NCBI GenBank assembly: GCA_026018925.1
Contig: JAKSZU010000134.1
Span: 372,001 to 436,000, forward strand
Length of the DNA stretch: 64,000 bases
Origin: Tupaia tana
Lineage: Eukaryota; Chordata; Mammalia; Scandentia; Tupaiidae
Direction: 5' to 3'
Below, one piece after another: positions 24,901 to 38,560 of this stretch (the first letter of the stretch is position 1; every line of letters begins with the position of its first letter). The notes under the pieces were generated by a model. It made no database searches. It was given only the letters and a program-made list of their open reading frames with translations, and was not told the origin of the DNA. The translations under genes and the position numbers were made by a program.

Positions 24901-27900
24901 GCAGAAGGGCTTATTAACAAAACAAAAGATGGAGCTGAGAGCCAGAGAGAAATTCTACCTTTAAAAAAATCGTAAAATGGAAAAATTACCAAAAAGAAAA
25001 ATGAGGAGACATGAGCAGAGAGAGACAGAGACCTCAGAGACACAGAGACAGAGATAGAAGGTCAGAGTGGCTCCCTACCACACTAGCTTTGCTTGCTGGA
25101 GGCTGAATTATGAGTAGAAAATCTTCATTTCTCCTGAGCTCTGAAATATCTAGTTCCCAGTATCCATGTGGAATCTTCTCAGAGAATGGCTCAACTCTCC
25201 TGCCTGGCAGAAAGGAGCAGAAGGGCTTATTAGCAAAACAAAAGATGGACCTGAGAGCCAGAGAGAAATTCTACCTTTAAAAATTCATAAAAAGGAAAAT
25301 TACCAAAAAAAATTGAGGAGACAGGAGCAGAGAGAGACAGAGACCTCAGGGACACAGAGACAGAGATAGAAGTCCAGAGGGGCTCCCTACCACACTAGCT
25401 TTGCTTGCTGGAGGCTGAATTATGAGTAGAAAATCTTCATTTCTCCTGAGCCCTGAAATATCTAGTTCCCAGTATCCATGTGGAATCTTCTCAGAGAATG
25501 GCTCCACTCTCCTGCCTGGGAGAAAGGAGCAGAAGGGCTTATTAACAAAACAGAAGATGGAGCTGAGAGCCAGATAGAAATTCTACCTTTCAAAAAATCG
25601 TAAAATGAAAAAATTACCAAAAAATAAAATGAAGAGACAGGAGCAGAGAGAGACAGAGACCTCAGTGACACAGAGACAGAGATCGAAGGCCAGAGGGGCT
25701 CCCTACCACACTAGCTTTGCCTGCTGGAGGCTGAATTATGAGTAGAAAATCTTCCTTTCTCCTGAGCCCTGAAATATCTAGTTACCAGTATCCATGTGGA
25801 ATCTTCTCAGAGAATGGCTCAACTCTCCTGCATGGCAGAAAGGAGCAGAAGGGCTTATTAACAAAACAAAAGATGGAGCTGAGAGCCAGAGAGAAATTAT
25901 ACCTTTAAAATAATCGTAAAATGGAAAAATTACCAAAAAGAAAATAGGAGAAAGGAGCAGAGAGAGACAGAGACCTCAGAGACACAGAGACAGAGATAGA
26001 AGGCCAGAGGGGCTCCCTACCACACTAGCTTTGCTTGCTGGAGGCTGAATTATGAGTAGAAAATCTTCATTTCTCCTGAGCCCTGAAATATCTAGTTCCC
26101 AGTATCCATGTGGAATCTTCTCAGAGAATGGCTCAACTCACCTGCCTGGGAGAAAGGAGCAGAAGGGCGTATTAACAAAACAGAAGATGGAGCTGAGAGC
26201 CAGATAGAAATTCTACCTTTCCGAAAATCGTAAAATGGAAAAATTACCAAAAAAAAAATGAGGAGAAAGGAGCAGAGAGAGTCAGAGACCTCAGAGACAC
26301 AGAGAAAGAGATAGAAGGCCAGAGGTGCTCCCTACCACACTAGCTTTGCTTGCTGGAGGCTGAATTATGAGTAGAAAATCTTCATTTCTCCTGAGCCCTG
26401 AAATATCTTGTTCCCAGTATCCATGAGGAATATTCTCAGAGAATGGCTCAACTCTCCTGCCTGTCAGAAAGGAGCAGAAGGGCTTATTAACAAAACAAAA
26501 GATGGACCTGAGAGCCACAGAGAAATTCTACCTTTAAAAATTCATAAAAAGGAAAAATTACCAAAAAAAAATGAGGAGACAGGAGCAGAGAGAGACAGAG
26601 ACCTCAAAGACACAGAGACAGAGATAGAAGGCAAGAGGGGCTCCCTACCACACTAGCTTTGCTTGCTGGAGGCTGAATTATGAGTAGAAAATCTTCATTT
26701 CTCCTGAGCCCTGAAATATCTAATTCCCAGTATACATGTGGAATCTTCTCAGAGAATGGCTCAACTCTCTTGCCTGGGAGAAAGGAGCAAAAGGGCTTAT
26801 TAACAAAACAAAAGATGAACCTGCGAGCCAGAGAGAAATTCTACCTTTAAAAAAATCGTAAAAAGGAAAAATTACCAAAAAAAAAAATGAGGAGACAGGA
26901 GCAGAGAGAGACAGAGACCTCAGGGACACAGAGACAGAGATAGAAGGCCAGAGGGGCTCCCTACCACACTAGCTTTGCTTGCTGGAGGCTGAATTATGAG
27001 TAGAAAATCTTCATTTCTCCTGAGCCCTGAAATATCTAGTTCCCAGTATCCATGTGGAACCTTCTCAGAGAATGGCTCAACTCTCCTGCCTGGGAGAAAG
27101 GAGCAGAAGGGCTTATTAACAAAACAAAAGATGGAGCTGAGAGCCAGAGAGAAATTCTACCTTTAAAAAAATCGTAAAAAGGAAAAATTACCAAAAAAAA
27201 AATGAGGAGACAGGAGCAGAGAGAGACAGAGACCTCAGAGACACAGAGACAGAGATAGAAGGCCAGAGGGGCTCCCTACCACACTAGCATTGCTTGCTGG
27301 AGGCTGAATTATGAGTAGAAAATCTTCATTTCTCCTGAGCCCTGAAATATATAGTTCTCAGTATCCATGTGGAACCTTCTCAGAGAATGGCTCAACTCTC
27401 CTGCCTGGGAGAAAGGAGCAGAAGGGCTTATTAACAAAACAAAAGATGGAGCTGAGAGCCAGAGAGAAATTCTACCTTTAAAAAAATCGTAAAAAGGAAA
27501 AATTACCAAAAAAAATGAGGACACTGGAGCAGGGAGAGACAGAGACCTCAGAGACACAGAGACAGAGATAGAAGGCCAGAGGGGCTCCCTACCACACTAG
27601 CTTTGCTTGCTGGAGGCTGAATTATGAGTAGAAAATCTTCATTTCTCCTGAGCCCTGAAATATGTAGTTCCCAGTATCCATGTGGAATCTTCTCAGAGAA
27701 TGGCTCAACTCTCCTGCCTGGGAGAAAGGAGCAGAAGGGCTTATTAACAAAACAGAAGATGGAGCTGAGAGCCAGATAGAAATTCTACCTTTCAAAAAAT
27801 CGTAAAATGGAAAAATTACCAAAAAAAAATGAGGAGACAGGAGCAGAGAGAGACAGAGAACTCAGAGACACAGAGACAGAGATAGAAGGCCTGAGGGGCT

Positions 27901-27928
27901 CCCTCCCACACTAGCTTTGCTTGCTGGA
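21639..27928 (+). repeat. Twenty-monomer unit, copy 1 (6290 bp)
   Basis: The unit opens with K (21639) and runs through an atatgaggag B form (21954), C with gcataaagg (about 22267), B2 (22577), a short monomer carrying the deletion agcttttttgctgg near 22882, a gaaccttc A monomer, D with gaacctacgag, an F-type end, then the G/D-gaagaagg-tctttct-C-B-J series. The six monomers from 26043 to 27928 (B2, C', D, two gaaccttc A, B) have no partner in copy 2. Confidence 0.87.
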
Positions 27929-30900
27929 GGCTGAATTATGAGTAGAAAATCTTCATTTCTCCTGAGCCCAGAAATATCTAGTTCCCAGTATCCATGTGGA
28001 AACTTCTCAGAGAATGGCTCAACTCTCTTGCCTGGGATAAAGGAGCAGAAGGGCTTATTAACAAAACAAAAGATGGAGCTGAGAGCCAGAGAGAAATTCT
28101 ACCTTTAAAAAAATCGTAAAAAGGAAAAATTACCAAATTAAAAATGAGGAAACAGGAGCAGAGAGAGACAGAGACCTCAGAGACACAGACACAGAGATAG
28201 AAGGCCAGAGGGGCTCCCTACCACACTAGCTTTGCCTGCTGGAGGCTGAATTATGAGTAGAAAATCTTCCTTTCTCCTGAGCCCTGAAATATCTAGTTCC
28301 CAGTATCCATGTGGAATCTTCTCAGAGAATGGCTCAACTCTCCTGCCTGGGAGAAAGGAGCAGAAGGGCTTATTAACAAAACAGAAGATGGAGCTGAGAG
28401 CCAGATAGAAATTCTACCTTTCAAAAAATCGTAAAATGGAGAAATTACTAAAAAAATATGAGGAGAAAGGAGCAGAGAGAGACAGAGACCTCAGAGACAC
28501 AGAGACAGAGATAGAAGGCCAGAGGGGCTCCCTACCACACTAGCTTTGCTTGCTGGAGGCTGAATTATGAGTAGAAAATCTTCATTTCTCCTGAGCCCTG
28601 AAATATCTAGTTCCCAGTATCCATGTGGAATCTTCTCAGAGAATGGCTCAACTCTCCTGCCTGGCATAAAGGAGCAGAAGGGCTTATTAACAAAACAAAA
28701 GATGGACCTGAGAGCCAGAGAGAAATTCTACCTTTAAAAATTCATAAAAAGGAAAAATTACTAAAAAAAATATGAGGAGAAAGGAGCAGAAAGAGACAGA
28801 GACCTCAGAGACACAGAGACAGAGATAGAAGGCAAGAGGGGCTCCCTACCACACTAGCTTTGCTTGCTGGAGGCTGAATTATGAGTAGAAAATCTTCATT
28901 TCTCCTGAGCCCTGAAATATCTAGTTCCCAGTATCCATGTGGAATCTTCTCAGAGAATGGCTCAACTCACCTGCCTGGGAGAAAGGAGCAGAAGGGCGTA
29001 TTAACAAAACAGAAGATGGAGCTGAGAGCCAGATAGAAATTCTACCTTTCAGAAAATCGTAAAATGGAAAAATTACCAAAAAAAATGAGGAGAAAGGAGC
29101 AGAGAGAGACAGAGACCTCAGAGACACAGAGACAGAGATAGAAGGCCAGAGGGGCTCCCTACCACACTAGCTTTGCTTGCTGGAGGCTGAATTATGAGTA
29201 GAAAATCTTCATTTCTCCTGAGCCCTGAAATATCTAGTTCCCAGTATCCATGTGGAATCTTCTCAGAGAATGGCTCAACTCTCCTGCCTGGGAGAAAGGA
29301 GCAGAAGGGCGTATTAACAAAACAGAAGATGGAGCTGAGAGCCAGATAGAAATTCTACCTTTCCGAAAATCGTAAAATGGAAAAATTACCAAAAAAAAAA
29401 TGAGGAGAAAGGAGCAGAGAGAGTCAGAGACCTCAGAGACACAGAGAAAGAGATAGAAGGCCAGAGGTGCTCCCTACCACACTGGCTTTGCTTGCTGGAG
29501 GCTGAATTATGAGTAGAAAGTTTTCATTTCTCCTGAGTCCTGAAATATCTTGTTCCCAGTATCCATGTGGAACCTTCTCAGAGAATGGCTCAACTCTCCT
29601 GCCTGGGAGAAAGGAGCAGAAGGGCTTATTAACAAAACAAAAGATGGAGCTGAGAGCCAGAGAGAAATTCTACCTTTAAAAAAATCGTAAAAAGGAAAAA
29701 TTACCAAAAAAAAAATGAGGAGACAGGAGCAGAGAGAGACAGAGACCTCAGAGACATAGAGACAGAGATAGAAGGCAAGAGGGGCTCCCTACCACACTAG
29801 CTTTGCTTGCTGGAGGCTGAATTATGAGTAGAAAATCTTCATTTCTCCTGAGCCCTGAAATATCTAATTCCCAGTATACATGTGGAATCTTCTCAGAGAA
29901 TGGCTCAACTCTCTTGCCTGGGAGAAAGGAGCAAAAGGGCTTATTAACAAAACAAAAGATGAACCTACGAGCCAGAGAGAAATTCTACCTTTAAAAAAAT
30001 CGTAAAAAGGAAAAATTACCAAAAAAAAAAAAATGAGGAGACAGGAGCAGAGAGAGACAGAGAACTCAGGGACACAGAGACAGAGATAGAAGGCCAGAGG
30101 GGCTCCCTACCACACTAGCTTTGCTTGCTGGAGGCTGAATTATGAGTAGAAAATCTTCATTTCTCCTGAGCCCTGAAATATCTAGTTCCCAGTATCCATG
30201 TGGAACCTTCTCAGAGAATGGCTCAACTCTCCTGCCTGGGAGAAAGGAGCAGAAGGGCTTATTAACAAAACAAAAGATGGAGCTGAGAGCCAGAGAGAAA
30301 TTCTACCTTTAAAAAAATCGTAAAAAGGAAAAATTACCAAAAAAAAATGAGGAGACAGGAGCAGAGAGAGACAGAGACCTCAGAGACACTGAGAGAGAAA
30401 TAGAAGGTCAGAGTGGCTCCCTACCACACTAGCTTTGCTTGCTGGAGGCTGAATTATGAGTAGAAAATCTTCATTTCTCCACAGCCCTGAAATATCTAGT
30501 TCCCAGTATCCATGTGGAATCTTCTCAGAGAATGGCTCAACTCTCTTGCCTGGGAGAAAGGAGCAAAAGGGCTTATTAACAAAACAAAAGATGAAGCTGA
30601 GAGCCAGAGAGAAATTCTACCTTTAAAAAAATCGTAAAAAGAAAAATTACCAAAAAAAAATGAGGAGACCGGAGCAGAGAGAGACAGAGACCTCAGAGAC
30701 ACAGAGACAGAGATAGAAGGCCCAAGGGGCTCCCTACCACACTAGCTTTGCTTGTTGGAGGCTGAATTATGAGTAGAAAATCTTCATTTCTCCTGAGCCC
30801 TGAAATATCTAGTTCCCAGTATCCATGTGGAATCTTCTCAGAGAATGGCTCAACTCTCTTGCCTGGGAGAAAGGAGAAGAAGGGCTTATTAACAAAACAA

Positions 30901-32332
30901 AAGACGGAGCTGAGAGCCAGAGAGAAATTCTACCTTTAAAAAAATCGTAAAAAGGAAAAATTACCAAAATAAAAATGAGGAAACAGGAGCAGAGAGAGAC
31001 AGAGACCTCAGAGAAACAGAGACAGAGATCGAAGGCAAGAGGGGCTCCCTACCACACTAGCTTTGCCTGCTGGAGGCTGAATTATGAGTAGAAAATCTTT
31101 CTTTCTCCTGAGCCCTGAAATATATAGTTCCCAGTATCCATGTGGAATCTTCTCAGAGAATGGCTCAACTCTCCTGCCTGGGAGAAAGGAGCAGAAGGGC
31201 TTATTAACAAAACAAAAGATGGAGCTGAGAGCCAGAGAGAAATTCTACCTTTAAAAAAATCGTAAAATGGAAAAATTACCAAAAAGAAAAATGGGGAGAC
31301 ATGAGCAGAGAGAGACAGAGACCTCAGAGACACAGAGACAGAGATAGAAGTCCAGAGGGGCTCCCTACCACACTAGCTTTGCTTGCTGGAGGCTGAATTA
31401 TGAGTAGAAAATCTTCATTTCTCCTGAGCTCTGAAATATCTAGTTCCCAGTATCCATGTGGAATCTTCTCAGAGAATGGCTCAACTCTCCTGCCTGGCAG
31501 AAAGGAGCAGAAGGGCTTATTAGCAAAACAAAAGATGGACCTGAGAGCCAGAGAGAAATTCTACCTTTAAAAATTCATAAAAAGGAAAAATTACCAAAAA
31601 AAATTGAGGAGACAGGAGCAGAGAGAGACAGAGACCTCAGGGACACAGAGACAGAGATAGAAGGCCAGAGGGGCTCCCTACCACACTAGCTTTGCTTGCT
31701 GGAGGCTGAATTATGAGCAGAAAATATTCATTTCTCCTGAGCCCTGAAATATCTAGTTCCCAGTATCCATGTGGAATCTTCTCAGAGAATGGCTCCACTC
31801 TCCTGCCTGGGAGAAAGGAGCAGAAGGGCTTATTAACAAAACAGAAGATGGAGCTGAGAGCCAGATAGAAATTCTACCTTTCAAAAAATCGTAAAATGAA
31901 AAAATTACCAAAAAAAAAATGAGGAGACAGGAGCAGAGAGAGACAGAGACCTCAGAGACACAGAGACAGAGATCGAAGGCCAGAGGGGCTCCCTACCACA
32001 CTAGCTTTGCCTGCTGGCGGCTGAATTATGAGTAGAAAATCTTCCTTTCTCCTGAGCCCTGAAATATCTAGTTCCCAGTATCCATGTGGAATCTTCTCAG
32101 AGAATGGCTCAACTCTCCTGCATGGGAGAAAGGAGCAGAAGGGCTTATTAACAAAACAAAAGATGGAGCTGAGAGCCAGAGAGAAATTATACCTTTAAAA
32201 AAATCGTAAAATGGAAAAATTACCAAAAAGAAAATAGGAGAAAGGAGCAGAGAGAGACAGAGACCTCAGAGACACAGAGACAGAGATAGAAGGCCAGAGG
32301 GGCTCCCTACCACACTAGCTTTACTTTCTAGA
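27929..32332 (+). repeat. Twenty-monomer unit, copy 2 (fourteen monomers kept)
   Basis: Every monomer from K at 27929 to J at 32019 matches its partner 6290 bp upstream in order and in private marks, for example gcataaagg at about 28672, gaacctacgag at about 29960, gagaccgg at about 30665 and attagcaaaac at about 31520. Small differences include the restored gctttgcttgctgg near 29170 and attgaggag details. The match stops at 32333, where the monomer begins after the unusual ttactttctag. Confidence 0.87.
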
Positions 32333-34850
32333 GGCTGAATTATGAGTAGAAAATCTTCATTTCTCCTGAGCCCAGAAATATCTAGTTCCCAGTATCCATG
32401 TGGAATCTTCTCAGAGAATGGCTCAACTCTCTTGCCTGGGAGAAAGGAGCAAAAGGGCTTATTAACAAAACAAAAAATGAAGCTGAGAGCCAGAGAGAAA
32501 TTCTACCTTTAAAAAAATCGTAAAAAGGAAAAATTACCAAAAAAAAATGAGGAGACAGGAGCAGAGAGAGACAGAGACCTCAGAGACACAGAGACAGAGA
32601 TAGAAGGTCCGAGGAGCTCCCTACCACACTAGCTTTGCTTGCTGGAGGCTGAATTATGAGTAGAAAATCTTCATTTCTCCTGAGCCCTGAAATATCTAGT
32701 TCCCAGTATCCATGTGGAATCTTCTCAGAGAATGGCTCAACTCTCTTGCCTGTGAGAAAGGAGCAGAAGGGCTTATTAACAAAACAAAAGATGGAGCTGA
32801 GAGTCAGAGAGAAATTCTACCTTTAAAAAAATCGTAAAAATGAAAAATTACCAAAATAAAAATGAGGAAACAGGAGCAGAGAGAGACAGAGACCTCAGAG
32901 ACACAGAGACAGAGATAGAAGGCCAGAGGGGCTCCCTACCACACTAGCTTTGCCTGCTGGAGGCTGAATTATGAGTAGAAAATCCTCCTTTCTCCTGAGT
33001 CCTGAAATATCTAGTTCCCAGTATCCATGTGGAATCTTCTCAGAGAATGGCTCAACTCTCCTGCCTGGGAGAAAGGAGCAGAAGGGCTTATTAACAAAAC
33101 AAAAGATGGAGCTGAGAGCCAGAGAGAAATTCTACCTTTAAAGAAATCGTAAAAAGGAAAAATTACCAAAAAAATATGAGGAGACAGGAGCAGGGAGAGA
33201 CAGAGACCTCAGAGACACAGAGACCGAGATAGAAGGCCAGAGGGGCTCCCTACCACACTAGCTTTGCTTGCTGGAGGCAGAATTATGAGTAGAAAATCTT
33301 CATTTCTCCTGAGCCCTGAAATATCTAGTTCCCAGTATCCATGTGGAATCTTCTCAGAGAATGGCTCAACTCTCCTGCCTGGGAGAAAGGAGCAGAAGGG
33401 CTTATTAACAAAACAGAAGATGGAGCTGAGAGCCAGATAGAAATTCTACCTTTCAAAAAATCGTAAAATGGAAAAATTACCAAAAAAAAAATGAGGAGAC
33501 AGGAGCAGAGAGAGACAGAGACCTCAGAGACACAGAGACAGAGATAGAAGGCCAGAGGGGCTCCCTCCCACACTAGCTTTGCTTGCTGGAGGCTGAATTA
33601 TGAGTAGAAAATCTTCATTTCTCCTGAGCCCTGAAATATCTAGTTCCCAGTATCCATGTGGAAACTTCTCAGAGAATGGCTCAACTATCTTGCCTGGGAG
33701 AAAGGAGCAAAAGGGCTTATTAACAAAACAAAAGATGAAGCTGAGAGCCAGAGAGAAATTCTACCTTTAAAAAAATCGTAAAAAGGAAAAATTACCAAAA
33801 AAAAAATGAGGAGACCGGAGCAGAGAGAGACAGAGACCTCAGAGACACAGAGACAGAGATAGAAGGCCCAAGGGGCTCCCAACCACACTAGCTTTGCTTG
33901 CTGGAGGCTGAATTCTGAGTAGAAAATCTTCATTTCTCCTGAGCCCTGAAATATCTAGTTCCCAGTATCCATGTGGAATCTTCTCAGAGAATGGCTCAAC
34001 TCTCCTGCCTGGCAGAAAGGAGCAGAAGGGCTTATTAGCAAAACAAAAGATGGACCTGAGAGCCAGAGAGAAATTCTACCTTTAAAAATTCATAAAAAGG
34101 AAAAATTACCAAAAAAAAAATTGAGGAGACAGGAGCAGAGAGAGACAGAGACCTCAGGGACACAGAGACAGAGATAGAAGTCCAGAGGGGCTCCCTACCA
34201 CACTAGCTTTGCTTGCTGGAGGCTGAATTATGAGTAGAAAATCTTCATTTCTCCTGAGCCCTGAAATATCTAGTTCCCAGTATCCATGTGGAATCTTCTC
34301 AGAGAATGGCTCAACTCTCCTGCCTGGGAGAAAGGAGCAGAAGGGCTTATTAACAAAACAAAAGATGGAGCTGAGAGCCAGAGAGAAATTCTACCTTTCA
34401 AAAAATCGTAGAAAGGAAAAATTACCAAAAAAAAAATGAGGAGACAGGAGCAGAGAGATACAGAGACCTCAGAGACACAGAGACAGAGACAGAAGGCCAG
34501 AGGGGCTCCCTACCACACTAGCTTTGCTTGCTGGAGGCTGAATTATGAGTAGAAAATCTTCATTTCTCCTGAGCCCTGAAATATCTAGTTCCCAGTATCC
34601 ATGTGGAATCTTCTCAGAGAATGGCTCCACTCTCCTGCCTGGGAGAAAGGAGCAGAAGGGCTTATTAACAAAACAGAAGATGGAGCTGAGAGCCAGATAG
34701 AAATTCTACCTTTCAAAAAATCGTAAAATGAAAAAATTACCAAAAAAAAAATGAGGAGACAGGAGCAGAGAGAGACAGAGACCTCAGAGACACAGAGACA
34801 GAGATCGAAGGACAGAGGGGCTCCCTACCACACTAGCTTTGCCTGCTGGA
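32333..34850 (+). repeat. Mixed eight-monomer stretch with a block repeated 5040 bp downstream
   Basis: Starts are 32333 (D-like with gagcccag), 32647 (gaggaaacagg), about 32961 (tcctcctttctc, taaagaaatcg), about 33277 (B with tccctccc tail), 33591 (D-like with gaaacttc and ctatcttgcc), 33906 (C, attagcaaaac), 34221 (E) and 34535 (B). The part from the 3' end of the 33277 monomer to 34850 recurs at about 38.4-39.89 kb, offset 5040 bp (16 monomers). Confidence 0.84.
34535..34850 (+). repeat. Monomer class B
   Basis: Class B carries linked changes: ggctccactc in place of ggctcaactc, aaaacagaagatgg, ccagatagaaatt, tttcaaaaaatcg and gtaaaatgaaaaaatt. Further examples start at 4957, 8109, 20379, 25413, 36424, 39575, 45555, 51528, 57195 and 58765. 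A tail gagatcgaagg often accompanies it. Class B commonly follows E, or lies between D and F, and shares the aaacagaag and ccagatag changes with B2, so the two are probably sister classes. Confidence 0.88.
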
Positions 34851-37800
34851 GGCTGAATTATGAGCAGAAAATCTTCATTTCTCCTGAGCCCTGAAATATC
34901 TAGTTCCCAGTATCCATGTGGAATCTTCTCAGAGAATGGCTCAACTCTCCTGCCTGGGAGAAAGGAGCAGAAGGGCTTATTAACAAAACAAAAGATGGAG
35001 CTGAGAGCCAGAGAGAAATTCTACCTTTAAAAAAATCGTAGAAAGGAAAAATTACCAAAAAAAAATGAGGAGACAGGAGCAGAGAGATACAGAGACCTCA
35101 GAGACACAGAGACAGAGACAGAAGGCCAGAGGGGCTCCCTACCACACTAGCTTTGCTTGCTGGAGGCTGAATTATGAGTAGAAAATCTTCATTTCTCCTG
35201 AGCCCTGAAATATCTAGTTCGCAGTATCCATGTGGAATCTTCTCAGAGAATGGCTCAACTCACCTGCCTGGGAGAAAGGAGCAGAAGGGCGTATTAACAA
35301 AACAGAAGATGGAGCTGAGAGCCAGATAGAAATTCTACCTTTCAGAAAATCGTAAAATGGAAAAATTACCAAAAAAAATGAGGAGAATGGAGCAGAGAGA
35401 GACAGAGACCTCAGAGACACAGAGACAGAGATAGAAGGCCAGAGGGGCTCCCTACCACACTAGCTTTGCTTGCTGGAGGCTGAATTATGAGTAGAAAATC
35501 TTCATTTCTCCTGAGCCCTGAAATATCTAGTTCCCAGTATCCATGTGGAATCTTCTCAGAGAATGGCTCAACTCTCCTGCCTGGCAGAAAGGAGCAGAAG
35601 GGCTTATTAACAAAACAAAAGATGGAGCTGAGAGCCAGAGAGAAATTCTACCTTTAAAAATTCATAAAAAGGAAAAATTACCAAAAAAAAAAAATGAGGA
35701 GACAGGAGCAGAGAGAGACAGAGACCTCAGAGACACAGAGACAGAGACAGAAGGCCAGAGGGGCTCCCAACCACACTAGCTTTGCTTGCTGGAGTCTGAA
35801 TTATGAGTAGAAAATCTTCATTTCTCCAGAGCCCTGAAATATCTAGTTGCCAGTATCCATGTGGAATCTTCTCAGAGAATGGCTCAACTCTCCTGCCTGG
35901 GAGAAAGGAGCAGAAGGGCTTATTAACAAAACAAAAGATGGAGCTGAGAGGCAGAGAGAAATTCTACCTTTAAAAAAATCGTAAAAAGGAAAAATTACCA
36001 AAAGGAAAAATGAGGAGACACGAGCAGAGAGAGACAGAGACCTCAGAGACACAGAGACAGAGATAGAAGGTCCAAGGGGCTCCCTACCACACTAGCTTTG
36101 CTTGCTGGAGGCTGAATTATGAGTAGAAAATCTTCATTTCTCCTGAGGCCTGAAATATCTAGTTCCCAGTATCCATGTGGAATCTTCTCAGAGAATGGCT
36201 CAACTCTCCTGCCTGGGAGAAAGGAGCAGAAGGGCTTATTAACAAAACAAAAGATGGAGCTGAGAGCCAGAGAGAAATTCTACCTTTAAAAAAATCGTAG
36301 AAAGGAAATATTACCAAAAAAAAAATGAGGAGACAGGAGCAGAGAGATACAGAGACCTCAGAGACACAGAGACAGAGACAGAAGGCCAGAGGGGCTCCCT
36401 ACCACACTAGCTTTGCTTGCTGGAGGCTGAATTATGAGTAGAAAATCTTCATTTCTCCTGAGCCCTGAAATATCTAGTTCCCAGTATCCATGTGGAATCT
36501 TCTCAGAGAATGGCTCCACTCTCCTGCCTGGGAGAAAGGAGCAGAAGGGCTTATTAACTAAACAGAAGATGGAGCTGAGAGCCAGATAGAAATTCTACCT
36601 TTCAAAAAATCGTAAAATAAAAAAATTACCAAAAAAAAAAATGAGGAGACAAGAGCAGAGAGAGACAGAGACCTCAGAGACACAGAGACAGAGATCGAAG
36701 GCCAGAGGGGCCCCCTACCACACTAGCTTTGCTTGCTGGAGGCTGAATTATGAGTAGAAAATCTTCATTTCTCCTGAGCCCTGAAATATCTAATTCCCAG
36801 TATACATGTGGAATCTTCTCAGAGAATGTCTCAACTCTCTTGCCTGGGAGAAAGGAGCAAAAGGGCTTATTAACAAAACAAAAGATGAACCTGCGAGCAG
36901 AGAGAAATTCTACCTTTAAAAAAATCGTAAAAAGGAAAAATTACCAAAAAAAAAAAAATGAGGAGACAGGAGCAGAGAGAGACAGAGACCTCAGGGACAC
37001 AGAGACAGAGATAGAAGGCCAGAGGGGCTCCCTACCACACTAGCTTTGCTTGCTGGAGGCTGAATTATGAGTAGAAAATCTTCATTTCTCCTGAGCCCTG
37101 AAATATCTAGTTCCCAGTATCAATGTGGAACCTTCTCAGAGAATGGCTCAACTCTCCTGCCTGGGAGAAAGGAGCAGAAGGGCTTATTAACAAAACAAAA
37201 GATGGAGCTGAGAGCCAGAGAGAAATTCTACCTTTAATAAAATCGTAGAAAGGAAAAATTACCAAAAAAAAAAATGAGGAGACAGGAACAGAGATATACA
37301 GAGACCTCAGAGACACAAAGACAGAGACAGAAGGATAGAGGGGCTCCCTACCACACTAGCTTTGCTTGCTGGAGGCTGAATTCTGAGTAGAAAATCTTCA
37401 TTTCTCCTGAGCCCTGAAATATCTAGTTCCCAGTATCCATGTGGAATCTTCTCAGAGAATGGCTCCACTCTCCTGCCTGGGAGAAAGGAGCAGAAGGGCT
37501 TATTAACAAAACAGAAGATGGAGCTTAGAGCCAGATAGAAATTCTACCTTTCAAAAAATCGTAAAATGAAAAAATTACCAAAAAAAAAAATGAGGAGACA
37601 GGAGCAGAGAGCGACAGAGTCCTCAGAGACACAGAGACAGAGACAGAAGGCCAGAGGGGCTCCCTACCACACTAGCTTTGCTTGCTGGAGGCTGAATTCT
37701 GAGTAGAAAATCTTCATTTCTCCTGAGACCTGAAATATCTAGTTCCCAGTATCCATGTGGAATCTTCTCAGAGAATGGCTCAACTCTCCTGCCTGGCAGA

Positions 37801-38560
37801 AAGGAGCAGAAGGGCTTATTAACAAAACAAAAGATGGAGCTGAGAGCCAGAGAAAAATTGTACCTTTAAAAAATCGTAAAATGGAAAAATTACCAAAAAA
37901 AAATGAGGAGACAGGAGCAGAGAGAGACAGAGACCTCAGAGACAGAGAGACAGAGATAGAAGGCCAGAGGGGCTCCCTACCACACTAGCTTTGCTTGCTG
38001 GAGGCTGAATTATGAGTAGAAAGTCTTCCTTTCTCCTGAGGTCTAAAATATCTAGTTCCCAGTATCCATGTGGAATCTTCTCAGAGAATGGCTCAACTCT
38101 CCTGCCTGGGAGAAAGGAGCAGAAGGGCTTATTAACAAAACAAAAGATGGAGCTGAGAGCCAGAGAGAAATTCTACCTTTAAAAAAATCGTATAAAGGAA
38201 ATATTACCAAAAAAAATGAGGAGACAGGAGCAGAGAGAGACAGAGACCTCAGAGACACAGGGACAGAGATAGAAGGCCAGAGGGGCTCCCTACCACACTA
38301 GCTTTGCTTGCTGGATGCTGAATTATGAGCAGAAAATCTTCATTTCTCCTGAGCCCTGAAATATCTAGTTCCCAGTATCCATGTGGAATCTTCTCAGAGA
38401 ATGGCTCAACTCACCTGCCTGGGAGAAAAGAGCAGAAGGGCTTATTAACAAAACAGAAGATGGAGCTGAGAGCCAGATAGAAATTCTACCTTTCAAAAAA
38501 TCGTAAAATGGAAAAATTACCAAAAAAAAAATGAGGAGACAGGAGCAGAGAGAGACAGAG
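34851..38560 (+). repeat. Twelve-monomer block, copy 1 of the 29-monomer spacing
   Basis: The order is E (34851), B2 with ttcgcag (35165), C (35478), L (35794), E with aaatattacc (36110), B with aactaaacag (36424), D (36742), a taataaaatcg E form, B with gcttagagcc and gagcgacag, a form with aattgtaccttt, a form with gaaagtcttcc and gaggtctaaaat, and a gagcag/B form (38316). All recur from 43981 at an offset of 9130 bp, shrinking to 9128 by the end. One visible difference is gcgagcagag against gcgagccagag. Confidence 0.9.

Noticed and set aside
32318..32340. Possible array boundary at the unusual ttactttctag
   Set aside because: Only a few substitutions occur in the normally conserved tail, and satellite continues on both sides in register. 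It marks the end of the twenty-monomer match, not of the array.
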